From positions 7,748,527 through 7,812,526 of the forward strand of contig CM074804.1 in assembly GCA_037447605.1 (NCBI GenBank): DNA of 64,000 bases, given 5' to 3'. A program made the translations under genes and the position numbers. The notes beneath the pieces were generated by a model that did no database searches, was not told where the DNA came from, and was given only the letters and a program-made list of their open reading frames with translations. The DNA is from Zygnema circumcarinatum. Its lineage: Eukaryota; Streptophyta; Zygnematophyceae; Zygnematales; Zygnemataceae. Below are positions 47,077 through 59,516 of the stretch, piece by piece; position 1 is the stretch's first letter; each line of letters starts with the position of its first letter.

Positions 47077-49614
47077 TTAAAGCAGCGGCACGGGAGGCTC
47101 TGCACCGCGGAGGTCCTTTAATGTGGCCTGCAGAAGAGAAGGGGCAGCGAGGTTAGATCAAGAATCGCCCAAGAAACACAAGCAACAATATCATGTGAAA
47201 TCGAATTCGTTCTAACCAGAGTGTGGATTCAGACTGGCTCTCGCAGACAGGCTCTTCTAATTGTAAAAATGTGAAAACAAGGATGAGTGACAAGAGCGAA
47301 CAGAGGGTCAACGAGGAGGCCACCTGCAGGTAGCTATTGGAGGGATCTACCCCCGGCAACGTCTCAAAGAGAGAATGGACGAAGTTTTTGTCCCATAGTA
47401 GCGTTCGAATATCATCACCGACCTGCAAAATCGAGCAAACGAGCAATCCATACATCAACAATCATGTATCGCCCTTACGGCAAGCTTAAACCACAGCTTC
47501 TCTTACATTGCTGATATGTCAAACGAGTTCGACTCCTCCTTCACCTCTCAATAAAACGAATACCTTGAACAAGTCTTAGCAAAATGCATGATGGAAAAAA
47601 CCCACTCTTAACGATCTCTAATCATGTTTGCAAGCTCATACCCCAATGAACCAAAAAGTGTACCTTGTTAACTGCCCCAGCTGGCGAGCGAGTGCCCACA
47701 GTCGGTTCCTTTGAAGGGATCCACGCGATACCTCCAACTTTAGGAGGTTGGATCCACATGCCGGTGCTCCTAATTCTTGCTTCCGTTGAACTGCCCAAGC
47801 GCCGGCGGATGGAGCGCATGCTCTCTCCGCTCTGAGTTCTAGACTCACCACGCAAGTCATGCTGCTCTGCCAGGTGAAGGAGATTTCCAACCAATAACTG
47901 CCCAGAAAGAGTCCGCAAAGGTTTTACGAGAGCGGTTAGTAGCATGAGAACCTTACTGTGATCAGAGTTCAGCATCCCCAGATGCATCACGCTATCCTTT
48001 ACAAAATTGAACCAGCACAATGTGCGTCAAATAAAGGCTTTCATATCACTGTTCGGCAGAACAATTATGAGAATCTTTTCTCCAGTAGCTTGATTTGTTG
48101 GACACAACTACGACCTGACAACAAGGCAGGAAGCAGACCTGCACATGACATATGTCTCCCATTTGTTAGAACTATGATGACATCGCGATCAACTAACTAA
48201 GGAACACTCACGGTTGTAATAAACAAATCTTCTTCATGCGTCATATCCGTCATTTCAACTTCAGCTCGAAGTTCCCCTTGACCATCTTCTCCCACTGCGT
48301 CCTCGACCCCTTCCCAGCCATCTTCATCAATAACATCATCCTCACAGTCACCAGCCCCTTCATCTGAAGCAAGACCGGAAAGCTCATCGAAATTGAACGT
48401 GTTAAATGTGGCCTCGTCAAACTCATGCTCATCAACTAATTGTTGACCTTCCCTGCCTGTCTGTATCACATCCTCGCCAACAACCCCCTCTTCCTTATCC
48501 ACAGTATTCAATCTACTGAAGTCTTCTTCGACGGTAATCTCTGCAATCTCGTTGGCTGCAAGAAATGGTGACGCCACACCACAAACAGCCCCTAAGTCTT
48601 CACTATTTTCTTCAGACTTGCCTACATCCTGCCCCTCATGCCTGCATACGAGTGGCAGCTGCTGGGACACTGGACTGAACACTTCCTCATCGTCAGAACT
48701 CTCCCCACTGCTCCACCTCGGAGAGAGTGAGTCGTCTCCATCGTTACTGGAACCGTCTCCACAAGGACGGTAGTCAAAGAAACTGGCGAGAGGAAACGGC
48801 TGAGGTACATCCCAGACATTATGGACCCTGCTCCATTCACTTGCTTCAGTAGGGGAAGAAAGAGAGGAGTCAGCTTGTGAACCATCTGTAAAGCTGCCCT
48901 CAGTATTGTCATTGTCCATTCTCCTCCAATCACCATGAAGAACGTCTTTCGGCACTTCCACACTTGCAACCTGCATTAGCAACGGTGTTGTTGAGAGATA
49001 TGATTCCCATACATAAAGACAGCGACTTTAATACTCGTGGATGATAGCAAAGTGCACCTGAATTAGACAGGCGCCTAATTCCGAAAACATTCAGCGTATA
49101 AAATGGTCAAAATGCTGCACTTTGTTTCTACGACCGCCTGCTTAAAGCGGAAACTTAATCCTTGAAATGCATTCAAAAGGTCTCTGATACAGTTTGCCCA
49201 ACTTTTGCAGCACCTCAGAGCAGCTTCATAACGCTACCTTGATAACACCATCTTCTGGCTTCATCGATGACCCTCTTGAAATCCCTCCACCACTGATTTC
49301 ACAAGTATCCGGCTCCACTCCATGCAACGCCTCATAGGTCAATCCGGAGAAAGACTCAGCGACTGCACACAAAGCGTTTCAGGCATAACCTCAAGAATGA
49401 GTGTTCTTGAGGGAAATAGACGCTGAAATAGTTGCCAGAAAACCTATTAAATTGTTGTGTTTCTAACATAAACTGAAACCCTGAGTCCAGCATGACCTCC
49501 AAAAGTCCCCCCTTGCACGAATTAAGAAGAAAATAAGCCAAACTTCAATTCAACTGAAACAGAATCAGCTTCATCAAGCATAAAGAGGTCCCAAAGCAGC
49601 ATACCTCCAGCCAT
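47077..49614 (-). CDS. Acidic protein of unknown function with a C-terminal LPGVDP motif
   Basis: Six coding exons: 49614-49605 (only 10 nt, encoding Met-Ala-Gly), 49362-49238, 48970-48212, 47897-47664, 47422-47324 and 47127-47077. All are in phase, giving 425 residues. I do not recognise the family. Residues about 46-298 are acidic and Ser-rich, with runs such as SSGESSDDEEVF and EDDVIDEDGWEG and little predicted fold. Residues 299-376 have a short helix-like start (LLVGNLLHLAEQH) and a basic patch. Residues 377-425 contain DKNFVHSLFETLPGVDP followed by a short tail. From memory, that last part resembles the segment near the C-terminus of plant proteasome subunit RPN10 (pattern F-V-x-S ... 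LPGVDP). However, no VWA domain or ubiquitin-interacting motif is visible, so this is not RPN10. The first-exon choice rests on phase, a good donor and a conserved-looking join, not on homology. Confidence 0.72.
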
Positions 49615-51800
49615 GGTGGACCTTCAGGAAACAGAGGCTCCGCCCAGCAGCATCAGCGAGAGGGAGCCGACGAGGGTACTGACTGCACATGCAATTCCTT
49701 CCTCTCCATCAGTCTGAAAAGCAGAGAAATGTTGAATGACTGCTGTTTGTACTCAGTACTTAGTACTCTCACGACCGACCGCAGTGACAAACATAATTAT
49801 TGCTATGCAATTCCAATAAGTTGAAAAAGGAGGCTCGACTGGATGAGATAGTCCCACGCTGTAAATAATTTACAGAGGAAATCCGTACTCCGGGACAAGT
49901 TCCAATAATGTTACATTATTGAGCGTGATAGTTCCGTCCCTAATAGGGGGAGTCAGACCTTGACCATCGCTTACGAAATTCCCGAATTCCTTATACTAAA
50001 AGTCAATGTTTCGTGTACGAATTCCGGGTCGGGATCCGCGGCTCCGCAGTACCCAGCCGTACCGAAATGCGTACCTAGCCAATGCATAATTCGCCCGATA
50101 GGCTTACGCAATTGATTTAGCGATGGTCAAGGTCTGACTCCCAGGAATTCGTACACGAAACTTTGACTTTTAGTATAAGGAATTCAGGAATTTCGTAAGC
50201 GTTGGCCAAGGTCTGACTCCCCCTAATGTTTGTTCTCCCGCTCGGTGCGCTGCTGAATGGCGCCTTGTTGGTGATGCTCTCTCGTCGCCTTACGCTGCTT
50301 TCGGGAAGGACTGGGCGACAATACAGTCCTGGAGAATGAATGAATTCACATGAATTCTCTTAACTCCACAGTGGTCTATGGGTTATTCTTACTGTTTCTT
50401 GAAGCCATCATTGGATGCTCATCTTCATTGGTACTCAACCAGTTTAGTCGAGGTCTGAAGCCGTCTGTGTCCTAGACTAGTAAGCTGTTGTGCCTGTCTC
50501 TTTCAAAGGGAATTTGAGATGCAAACAGATGGATCTGTACTTTGATTTGAGTGATTTTTTTACCAAGGAGCGCATAGACGAGCCTTTTTTTTTTCGCAAC
50601 CTCTTTTCACGTTGCCTGTCACCAGGATGTGTTCATAATGGCATGTGCTCTTCTTTTTGCTAGCGAATGTTCATACTTTGTTTGATATATCTTTGTTTGG
50701 GCAGAAAAGTGCTGGTTTGAAAAACTTAGGAATACAAAGGTATCTGGCTTGTCTGAGTCTCTTCATCTTGTGTTGCCCTAATTTAGTCACGGAGCATTCT
50801 AACACCTAATTATTGTTTTAATAAGATCCTTCGGCAAACTGAAATTTTTTCATGCTGCAAATGTAGAATGGACGGTAGTCAGAGGCATGTTCCGACTTGT
50901 TATGAAGATTCAGGCAAAAGGACACATATCTTGAAGCGCTCTCTGTGTGTTTATGAAGGTGATAGCGAGGTCTCCAAACCATTGTTTGGTCTTCCATTTG
51001 CTTGGATGTCGTGGAGGCGAAAGGTCACTACAGGCTCAATGGTTCTCCCTTTACCTCTATGTTTCGTGTGCTGTGTGTCGCCGCTCTTAATCCCCCTCCC
51101 TCCCTATCGCTCTTCCCTTCAATGCAGCCTCTCTCTCTCTCTCCCTTCCATGCAGCCGCTCTCCCTCTCTCCCTTTTATGCAGCCTCTCCCTCTCTCTGT
51201 GTTCCATGCAGCCTTTCCAGTAGCAAATTAGAAAGGAAGGTATTCAAGTTCGCTTTCGCGCTATGGTTTTTCCCCGCACTACCTTCTCTTGCATTTCAAA
51301 GTGCCCCAAAGACGAGTTGTCCATAGGCTCCATTGGCATTTCAGAAATGTATGGATGCAGTTTATGTGTGATGTGTGTATACCTGTAGTCTCCACATCAC
51401 CTTTCTGGCAAAAGAGGACGATTTTCCTGTTCTTACTTGATATGATATCCTTCGTTGTTCTGAACAGGCACTGAACAGTACGTGTAGATGCTCGGCTATG
51501 AATGGGCTCGAGATTGGTAGCAGTCAGTACCCGCGGCTTTGGGAAGGAGTGAGGCTGAGTAACGGCGAGCTCGTTAAAAAGGAACTGAGTCCAACAGTTC
51601 CCTGGTTACAGTATCATTCTAAAAAAGAGAAAGTACAAAGGAACAGTCTGCCTACCTGCAGTCTACCTAAGCATAAGAGCTACGTACAGGTTGCACTGAA
51701 TGGTACCCGAGCAGGACTACTGCTCTCTCTCTATAAAGCGAAAACTCACTTAGCCACTTCCCTTCCCCAACTTTTCCTACAAATTCTGCTATAAGGGCAA
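49615..51800. other. Intergenic region with a foldback element, no gene recognised
   Basis: Upstream of the 47077-49614 gene and downstream of the histidine kinase. The foldback element 49945-50224 is the only defined feature. CT-rich low-complexity DNA occurs at about 51095-51215. Plus-strand frames at 50868-51326 are Ser/Leu/Pro-rich artefacts of that stretch. Confidence 0.55.
49945..50224. mobile_element. Foldback MITE (280 bp) with AAT flanks
   Basis: Ends are inverted repeats of about 90 bp starting AGGGGGAGTCAGACCTTG and containing GCTTACGAAATTCC, CCTTATACTAAAAGTCAA and GTTTCGTGTACGAATTCC. The repeated segment GGAGTCAGACCTTGACCATC also recurs internally (about 50122-50142), suggesting a nested or rearranged arm. 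AAT trinucleotides flank both sides (49942-49944, 50225-50227), compatible with a 3-bp duplication. There is no ORF. Superfamily undetermined. Confidence 0.8.
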
Positions 51801-54800
51801 CTATTTTCTGCGAAAAACAAAGCGGAAGGCGTTGATGAGGGCCTCCTCCTCGAGAGGCTTATTTAAAAAGACGTCCATACCTACCCGCTCCGATTTCAGC
51901 CTCACTTCTCGCCCAGTCTCCGTAGTCAACGCGATGATTGGAGTTCGCTTGACTGCCATTCCCGAATCCAACGCAGCTTCTCTCTCCTTCGCACGGATCC
52001 TCGTCGTTGTTTCAAAGCTGTCTCCCATCCCACATCCCCATCCTATTCTAGTGTCAATCACAAGAAAAGCTTCTGAAACGGACTCTGCAGGAAAGAACAC
52101 TCCTTGAGATTGCACTTTGTTCCTGCCATTCACTGTACAAAGAGGGCCAAAAGATCATGTGAGCCCTCTCACCCGTCCATGTCCACCATATTGATCGCCA
52201 TGACAACACAGTCGATCTTGTGGGGAGGCCGCAGCCTCTGAACTGCCTCCGAACCACTTGTAGCGCAAACTACAGCCAGCGCTCCAAGCTTCAAAATGGT
52301 CGCCGCCGCTACTTTTCGGTTTACAGCGTCGTCGTCTACCACCTGTTCAACGCAAGGAGTTCACATTTCCAATGAGCCTCGTGCATGTTGGAAGGATTTG
52401 ACTCAAATATCATCAGCAATAGGAAAGTGTGCATACTAGAGGAGAAACTGCAACAGTCCTGAGCTGAGATAGTCATCCTCTCTAAAGAGCACACGAACAG
52501 TTGGCAGAAGGGCAGCAAACACATTCTAATAAGAAAGCAAAGACGGCAAACAGTGGAGCCCCCCAAGTCCCTTACCAAAATAGTTTTCTCCTTGAGAACT
52601 TCTTCCTCCTCAAGCAGCCACTGTGTAGCCATCACATCGGATGGCTCCCGTGTGCGCCCATCCCCCTCCAGCACCTGCTGGAGGCACATACGTAAAGGGC
52701 CAGCTCGAATTGGCTTCAGCAAAATCGCTGAAAAGTGGGCCTTCATATGCTCAATCCTATCGTCATCCAACCTGCAGTCACGGCAGGACAATGTCCCCTT
52801 AAGGCTCCATCATTCATCGTGAGAATTCAATCGCAACAAACGAGCCCTATGTTTTTGCTTTAAGTGGAAGCTAACTCTCTCCTAAGCTCTGAACCACATC
52901 CACGTGAAGCAGCCTCTTGAGTACTTGTGAGGCTGCAGTTTGGTGTTGCATATAAGTCAATCAAGAAACGAGGGAAAGGCTGGCTAAGTAAAGGTCTCTT
53001 GGCTTATGCTGCAGTCCATAAACTGGAATTCAATTCATCCCCGGATCCGCTGTTCTACCTTGCCTTCCTAGTCCATAAAGATTCTCGATTCAAGGTCCAA
53101 AATTCTAGAAGAATCCTGATTTGTCAGCCATCCAATCTTGGGTGTCCCACTCTCACCTGTTTGCCAGCAGCACAAACTTAGGAAGTTTTGCACTTTGCCA
53201 AACGGCTTGATTGTTTCCAAGAACTACCGCCATCAGCCGCACAAAGTCAAGAGCGGAGTCAGGCCCCCCTGCATCCGCATCCACCAGAATGACATCCCAC
53301 CCTTCTTGGCTTGAAGAGGGAGAGCTGCCCCCCTCCTCTCTCGTATCCGAGACACTCTGCAGCATCGACTGCCGAACTGCAACTACCGCGCTGTAGATGT
53401 TGTCACAGAGGTCGACGTCAAGGCCGAGCCGCCGTAGATACGCCGCGGTAATCTGACACAACGACAACAACAAAGAGGATAAGGAGAAATTACAAAAAAA
53501 AAAAAAAATTACAGTAAAATATGCATTTCATAGCCTCCTCCTGTAGTGACAGTCGGGACGAACCCCTTTTCAATGCAGTCCAAAGGGCATAAGACAAAGG
53601 ACAAAATACACACACCAAACAATCATACAGAAAGCGCTTTTGAGCAAGACCCTACCAGAAGAAACATCATACCTGCTGTCGTAAGCTCCGACCATCCACA
53701 ACCATCGCTTTCCCTCCCATCGATTTTGCCTGAATTGCAAATTCCCACATGGAAACGTTGAGCTCCTGTTGTCCGTCCGATCGCTGAAGACACTGCAACT
53801 GCACGTCAAACTTGAATGTAGTGCCTACGCCAACTTTGCTCACAAAGTCGATGTGCCCATTCATTGACCGAATTAATCTGCCAGGCAACAAAAGCCAAAA
53901 AGACCCCCCCTTTCACATCGTCAGACTTGGCTTTCCTTAACAAGAGCCTCCAAAGTCACATGTATCTGAACATGGACCCCCCCACAGAATTTCAGTCAAC
54001 CGTGTGAAGTCAGAACTGAATTCACCTCTCAGAAAGAGATAGCCCGATTCCAGAAGCCCCTTGCAGCCGCACAAATGGCTGAAATATTTGCTGTCCTACC
54101 CCCTCAGGAATCCCCACGCCTGTATCCTCCACCTGAAACAAGATTCGTACTTCCGACTCCTGCAGAGACTCCTGCTTCATAGACAGTTCGTTTGCCTTCA
54201 TCTCCGCCACTTCAATTGCGCTTCTTATCTCTAACCACGTGTTTGACATGTCGGCTGTCTCCTTGCCACTGAGTGTGTCAAACTCAGCCTGTTCATATGG
54301 AGCTACGTAGTGGTTTGCTCGCACAGCTCGAGGTGAAGTTGTTATATTTGATTCACTGCTCATACTTGTGCTGGAAACTCTCCGGCTTAAGGATGGGGTA
54401 TTATCCGTGTCTGGCTTTAAGCTTACAGTAATGAGGACATGGCCCTCTGGTGTGAACTTGATCGCGTTTCCGACTATGTGGAGAAGAACCTGAAAGGTTT
54501 GTTTGCATTACCGAGGGGAGAACGATGAAAAAGTGTAAGATAGCAAGGAATGAAACGACTGACTGTTGACTACTATAATCTTCTTCGACCCACAATCTCT
54601 CTAGTGGCAGCCTTCTCTGAAAGCAAGCGCTATTTCTTCTTACCTTCCGCAGCCTCACATAGTCTCCAATGAGTGACGAAGGCACGGAGTCATGGACAAA
54701 GGCCGCCACTTCCAGCTTCCCCTCCTTCTCCTGAACATGAGGGGTCACTATTCCCAACACTTCGTCTACCAACACACGGATATTGAAAGCAATGGCTTCG

Positions 54801-57800
54801 AGTTCCAAATGGCCGGACTCCAAATTGGCAAAATCAAGCGCATCATTGATGAGATATATGAGGGCTTTTCCACTCGCTTCGGCTGTGCGTGCATAATCGA
54901 TCTGCTGACGATCCAAGGAGGTCTTGAGGAGCAGATTGATCATGCCTAAAATTCCTGCAGTAAAATTGCCAAAACGGTTTTGCTTCAGGGAGGGTACAGA
55001 AAAGAAATCATAATGCGAAAAAAACATTAGTCGATTTCATTAACAGAATTACTCCACCTCTGCGGTTAAAGAAATGCCGCAACCTGAAAACTTTTGCGAC
55101 TCCAGCCCAACTTGTACGAATGTAAGAAGCTGAAAATATACGCATATGAGCCACTGTCGACTGTTTCAAATTGTGTTGATACGAAGGCCCAGAAAAGCAG
55201 AAAGGAACCGATCGCATACCGTTCATTGGACTCCGAATCTCGTGAGTCATAGTGCTTAAAAATGACGACTTAGCAGCATTTCCTTCTTCTGCTGCCTGCT
55301 TCAATGCTGTCATCTTTGCATAATCCTTTTTCATTTGCTCAAAGCGTTTGAGTGCCCCGGACACTATTTGGATAAGTAGAAGGTGAATGACAAGTGTTCC
55401 CAACCCCAGCAGCAATGCTGGAGGTGGAAAATAGACTTCACGTTCAAATCTGCACCGCATCTCATGGTGTCTCGCGGGATCCCCCAAATTCATCCTTTGT
55501 ACAAGCCACTTGGGATCGTCCAAGACCGTTCGATCGATTTCTTTCCACACTAAGCTGCTGTGGGTGAGAGATTTGTATGTGCCCGGTGGGAGCAGAGGGG
55601 TCCGTTGGGACACCTCCACTCCCGGGGGTTCATAAACAGGTATGGGATGATTGGGATCGCTGACATCATCCAGCCTCATCAGAATGTGATCAGAGCTGTC
55701 ACACTTCGCCGAGCGTTGGAACTGCCTGCAAGGAAGAGGGCAATACGTGTTGGGAGACCCCATGAAGCAGATGCATATGCACTCCAAAAATGCAATGGGA
55801 GCTGACTCGGCTTCATGTCCTGCAACTCTCCTCCCAGTCTCCCGACAGAGAATTGCCTTCAGAAGACTCTTTGCTTGTGAAAACTCTCATACATGGACTC
55901 CCAGGTCAAGGACGAGGTTGCAGCCATGCCTGGCATCTTACTCGAACACTGTCTCAATTGTTACATCGAAGTTGAGTGTGGCTAACACATAGCCCAGAGT
56001 AGCAGCAGCTCTCTCCTTAGGCTCAGCGATTTTGTCCCGTACAGGAACAATTACAAGAAGTCCCAGCTTCTGGTACTGCAATAGAGAGAGAGAGAGAGAA
56101 AGAGAGAGAGAGCATGTGAACCTAAAAACAAACTCGGTTACGCACTTCGTACTGCCGAATTCCCTGTGCTGAAAGATCCTCAGCAGCAAAAACCACCTTT
56201 GGGAGAGCAAGCGTTCAACAGAGTTTATTCTGATTAAGCCTCGGTAACCGAAGAACAGCAGAGGACTGACTTCTAGTTCAGTGGCTAATGACTATTCCAC
56301 ACGCAGCCGAATGTCGAGGTAACCCACTAGTCTCTTATGCCCATCCTTGTACCGAGAGCTACATCAGCTCTTAACTGTGAGCTACTGCTCACAAAGAAAG
56401 ACAAGGATCGCAGGACAAATAACTAACGCTCCATACTCTCCGTCTGAAGCAGTGACAATGTTTTGTTTTGCTTCAAAAGCCTGGCAAAGGTAGAGGGAAT
56501 CTTACATCTGATGCAATGAGTGGGAAAGGCCATGAAAATGCCAAGTCAGCATATCCTTTGGCACGTGTAAAGACCTCATGGTGAAGGTCGGATATGGACA
56601 ACATATCTCGCGCTTCAAACAACTCCATGTTCGGACCATGTGTCTTTACCACATACTCCTCTTGCATCGAACGGATGCCCTGTGCAGACAGGAAACTGTA
56701 CTTCACATCAGCTCGCATCCCAGGCCCAGGGTGCGACACACAGAGAATGTTTTCTGAACAAGCATAAGAATCGGAAGTTCAAGAAAAACATATTAATCAT
56801 AACAGAATCAGACACGACATCATCATCATCTTTTCTTTCTAGAAAAAATGCATGTCACTGCACATCATGCTCGGCGAGACTGCAGGTTTCCTAGCCCTGA
56901 AGAAGAAGAAACATATAGTGCCTCTTGGACTTTTAATTAGAAAGTGAACCCTGTTTGCCAAGAGTATATCCGTACCCCAATACAAAGGTGGCGAGAGGCA
57001 GGAAACAGACACCTCCGTGTGCCAGTCGAGGATGGGAGTTCCGAGGCACTCCTCAAAGGCAGCTCGTTGAGAGTGCGTGATACGGGCCGCATATGCCAGC
57101 CTATCCACCATTGGATATCGGGAAGATTTTGTTTCCTCTAAATAATCATTGACAGTTTTCTGCTTAACACAATCCCCACCCATTGTGTCAGACTGCAGGG
57201 GGTGCAGGTTCAAAGGGTGTTGTTCGTAGGTAAGACAGAGAGCACAAATAGCCGAATCGACTGTGCACTCACATTGTCACTAAGCTGTATTTTTGTCAAT
57301 GGAGAAAGCTCCAGCAAACAATTATCAAATATGCGGGTATATCGCCTGAGGTTCATGGTTAATCCTACGGTAAGGAACACCTTTGTGTGGAAATAGGAGA
57401 GTCAACGGTATGCGACAATGGAGCACAAGCATTTACTTAAAATAATGAGCTTTCTATGTCCAGTTCACAACTTCCAATAGAGAAACCTGTCTACGAACAG
57501 TAGAACTATAGAGGTCATGAGATGGTCTAATCTGCTCTCCCACCAAATTCAGAAAAAAAGCGGTCAATTGTCTTCAAGAATGGAGTAAATCTGCATGAAG
57601 AGCATAAACATGAGGATCACTGAATCATTTTGCATGCCAGTCGTACCTCATCAACTCTAGGAATGAAGGGAAGGTCACAAGGAGCCTTTCCTCTCCCCAA
57701 GGCTGGAAGCCGAGTGGGCGGAGTGAGATGATTTGAGTGGTTCGCTGTCCGTAGGAAAACCTGCACATTGCTACTTTCTTTTTGTAAGACACTACCACTC

Positions 57801-59024
57801 ACAAACCATGAAACAGCCACCTATGCATAGGTGGCTGTGTCCTGCCATTTTTTAGTATTAATGTGATGTGTAGATATTGCGGAATGAGAATGAACTAAGA
57901 CTATCAAGCATTTCAGCTCCTTGCCGCGATTTCGTGAAAACCTTACAACTCTTGGTGTGATTTATAATCGAATGAAATACATCGACACCTAACTTTCTAA
58001 CAACGGTTTCACTCCTTTGCTGTATATATATATGGCCTTGTATACAACTAATTTAAAAACAACAAAAAGTATGCAGTAAATGCACCGTAAATGCGGGGCA
58101 ATTCGTACAAATTAAATTCACATTTCTGAAACAGGTCACTGCTTATGAAGACTAAAACAGGCACAGGAAAAGCTTTGACATATGGGAGAATCTGGGAAAG
58201 GATATCTTTCCTTCAAAAAAAGTGCTCTACACAACATCTGCTTCAGTGCATGTGCTTGTATGTGTACAGGTGTATGTCGAAAATACTTGCTTATAGCACA
58301 CAAGTAGTTGTGCATCGTATTCTCACAATGACTTTGGCAAACGCAATGTAATCTAATGATTCGGTGCCTGCGTTGAATTGACGGAGTAAAACGGTGTTTG
58401 CTGAAAACTGTCTCGTTTCAAATTCTCATTCAGACTGGAACAAAGGCTGCAAGTACCTGAGCTGTTTTCACGTGGTTGGTGCTCTGCTTGAGCAGGCCCT
58501 CTACGATTCTCCGGCGGTCCGAACAGACAGTTTCAAGCTGCCGGCAGCCACGCCAACGCACGGAAGTCAGATACAAGTCGTTGGGTTCGCACTGGTTGTA
58601 TTGAAAGCTGACGCACCGCTTCATGCATAAATTTGTGACGAAGGTCAAGAAAAAAAAAGGCCACGATCGACTACAGGCGAGTAGAACGTTCAGTTCTATC
58701 TTTCTAAGTCGGTGTCTCAAAAGAAAATCAGCACACACGGTAACATATGACGACTACCTGGTGTTCCCGCGGCTGGGAGAAGCTTTTCCTGCCATGCTCG
58801 AAAGAAAATAGCGCAGCCACGATGCCAATGCCATGCCATAGAACGAGAAACCCCCGGTTCAGCTGCTTGCGGCTTGGCGGGGCTCGAGAAGAAGCGGCTG
58901 CAGGCCGCCCTGACTGTCCACTGTATGCGGAGGAGCCAGAAAAATCCCCCTTTACTAGTTCTAAGCCGTCTTCCGCCTCTTTCCCTCTCCGTCTCAGAGA
59001 GTGCTCCGTTGAAGCTCCGGCCAT
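51801..59024 (-). CDS. CHASE-domain hybrid histidine kinase (cytokinin-receptor-like) with a degenerate receiver
   Basis: Fifteen exons: 59024-58758, 58537-58457, 57760-57647, 57308-57273, 57192-57013, 56679-56506, 56075-55942, 55725-55220, 54954-54644, 54489-54026, 53877-53673, 53452-53157, 52771-52576, 52342-52173 and 52017-51801. They are in phase, giving 1116 residues. Exons 3 and 4 are the least certain. Domains: TM1 about 59-75; CHASE about 90-330, divergent but with NHV, QKTVNDYLEET and LAYAARITHSQRAAFEE; TM2 about 428-451; H box FLSTMTHEIRSPMNG with His490; N box HIVGNAIKFT (Asn609); G1 DTGVGIP (723-729); G2 GIGLS (748-752); a pseudo-receiver about 825-985; and a receiver about 986-1116 with Asp991/Asp992 and Lys1098. 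The phospho-accepting Asp is replaced by Ala1037 (VVMAINMVDMDG). The family senses cytokinin in the ER or plasma membrane and relays phosphate to HPt proteins; this relay would be broken here. Confidence 0.9.
56082..56113. repeat. (GA)n microsatellite next to the exon 7 acceptor of the kinase gene
   Basis: On the sense strand it is a CT run directly in front of ATTGCAG, the acceptor of the exon starting at 56075, so it acts as the pyrimidine tract. Confidence 0.9.
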
Positions 59025-59085
59025 GGCGGACGCTGATGGATGCTGACGTATGCCTTGGAACAAACGACTTTGAAAGTACTGTAGG

Positions 59086-59516
59086 TAGGGTTGGGGGCAC
59101 GGGGCACGGGCATGCCCGGGGGGGGGGCATGCCCCCCATTTTTGACCGTCCGTGCCCGGGGCACGCCTCCAAAAATTTTCCCCATATATTTCGTGCCCCC
59201 CCGTGCCCCCTGTCACGTGACGCTTACCTCGTACGACCAGGCCCGGGCCGGTGACGATTGTTGTGTTGAGTACTGTCCGTACATTTCATATTTTCCCGTA
59301 CATGTGTACCTTTATTCGTACGTTTAGTACATTCATCTGTACTTTCTGTACCTTCGTCCGTACCGTTTTTAAAATAGTATATTCTTTTTGGGGCCGATTT
59401 GAATTGCTCAATGCAGTCACGTCACGGGGCACGAAAAAGGGGCATGCCCCCCCCCAAGGGGGGGGGGGCACGTGCCCCTGGGCACGGGTCGGAGGGGGAC
59501 CGTGCCCCCAACCCTA
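59086..59516. mobile_element. hAT-like MITE (431 bp) with perfect 8-bp target-site duplication
   Basis: Terminal inverted repeats of 17 bp are perfect: TAGGGTTGGGGGCACGG at the left and its inverse at the right end. The element is flanked by identical 8-mers ACTGTAGG (59078-59085 and 59517-59524). TIRs starting TAGGG with 8-bp duplications are the signature of hAT transposons. The interior has GGGCATGCCC-type palindromes near both ends and a GTAC-rich core (about 59276-59370). No transposase is encoded. It lies about 60 bp 5' of the histidine kinase start codon, in its leader or promoter. Confidence 0.92.

Noticed and set aside
57355-57370. Alternative acceptor CCGTAG for kinase exon 4
   Set aside because: In the required phase it gives GAT TAA, an immediate stop. 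The acceptor at 57310-57309 keeps frame.
59025-59216. Possible 64-residue N-terminal extension of the histidine kinase
   Set aside because: The frame stays open to 59216, but the added residues come from inside the inserted MITE. The ATG at 59024 is the first one outside it and is preferred.
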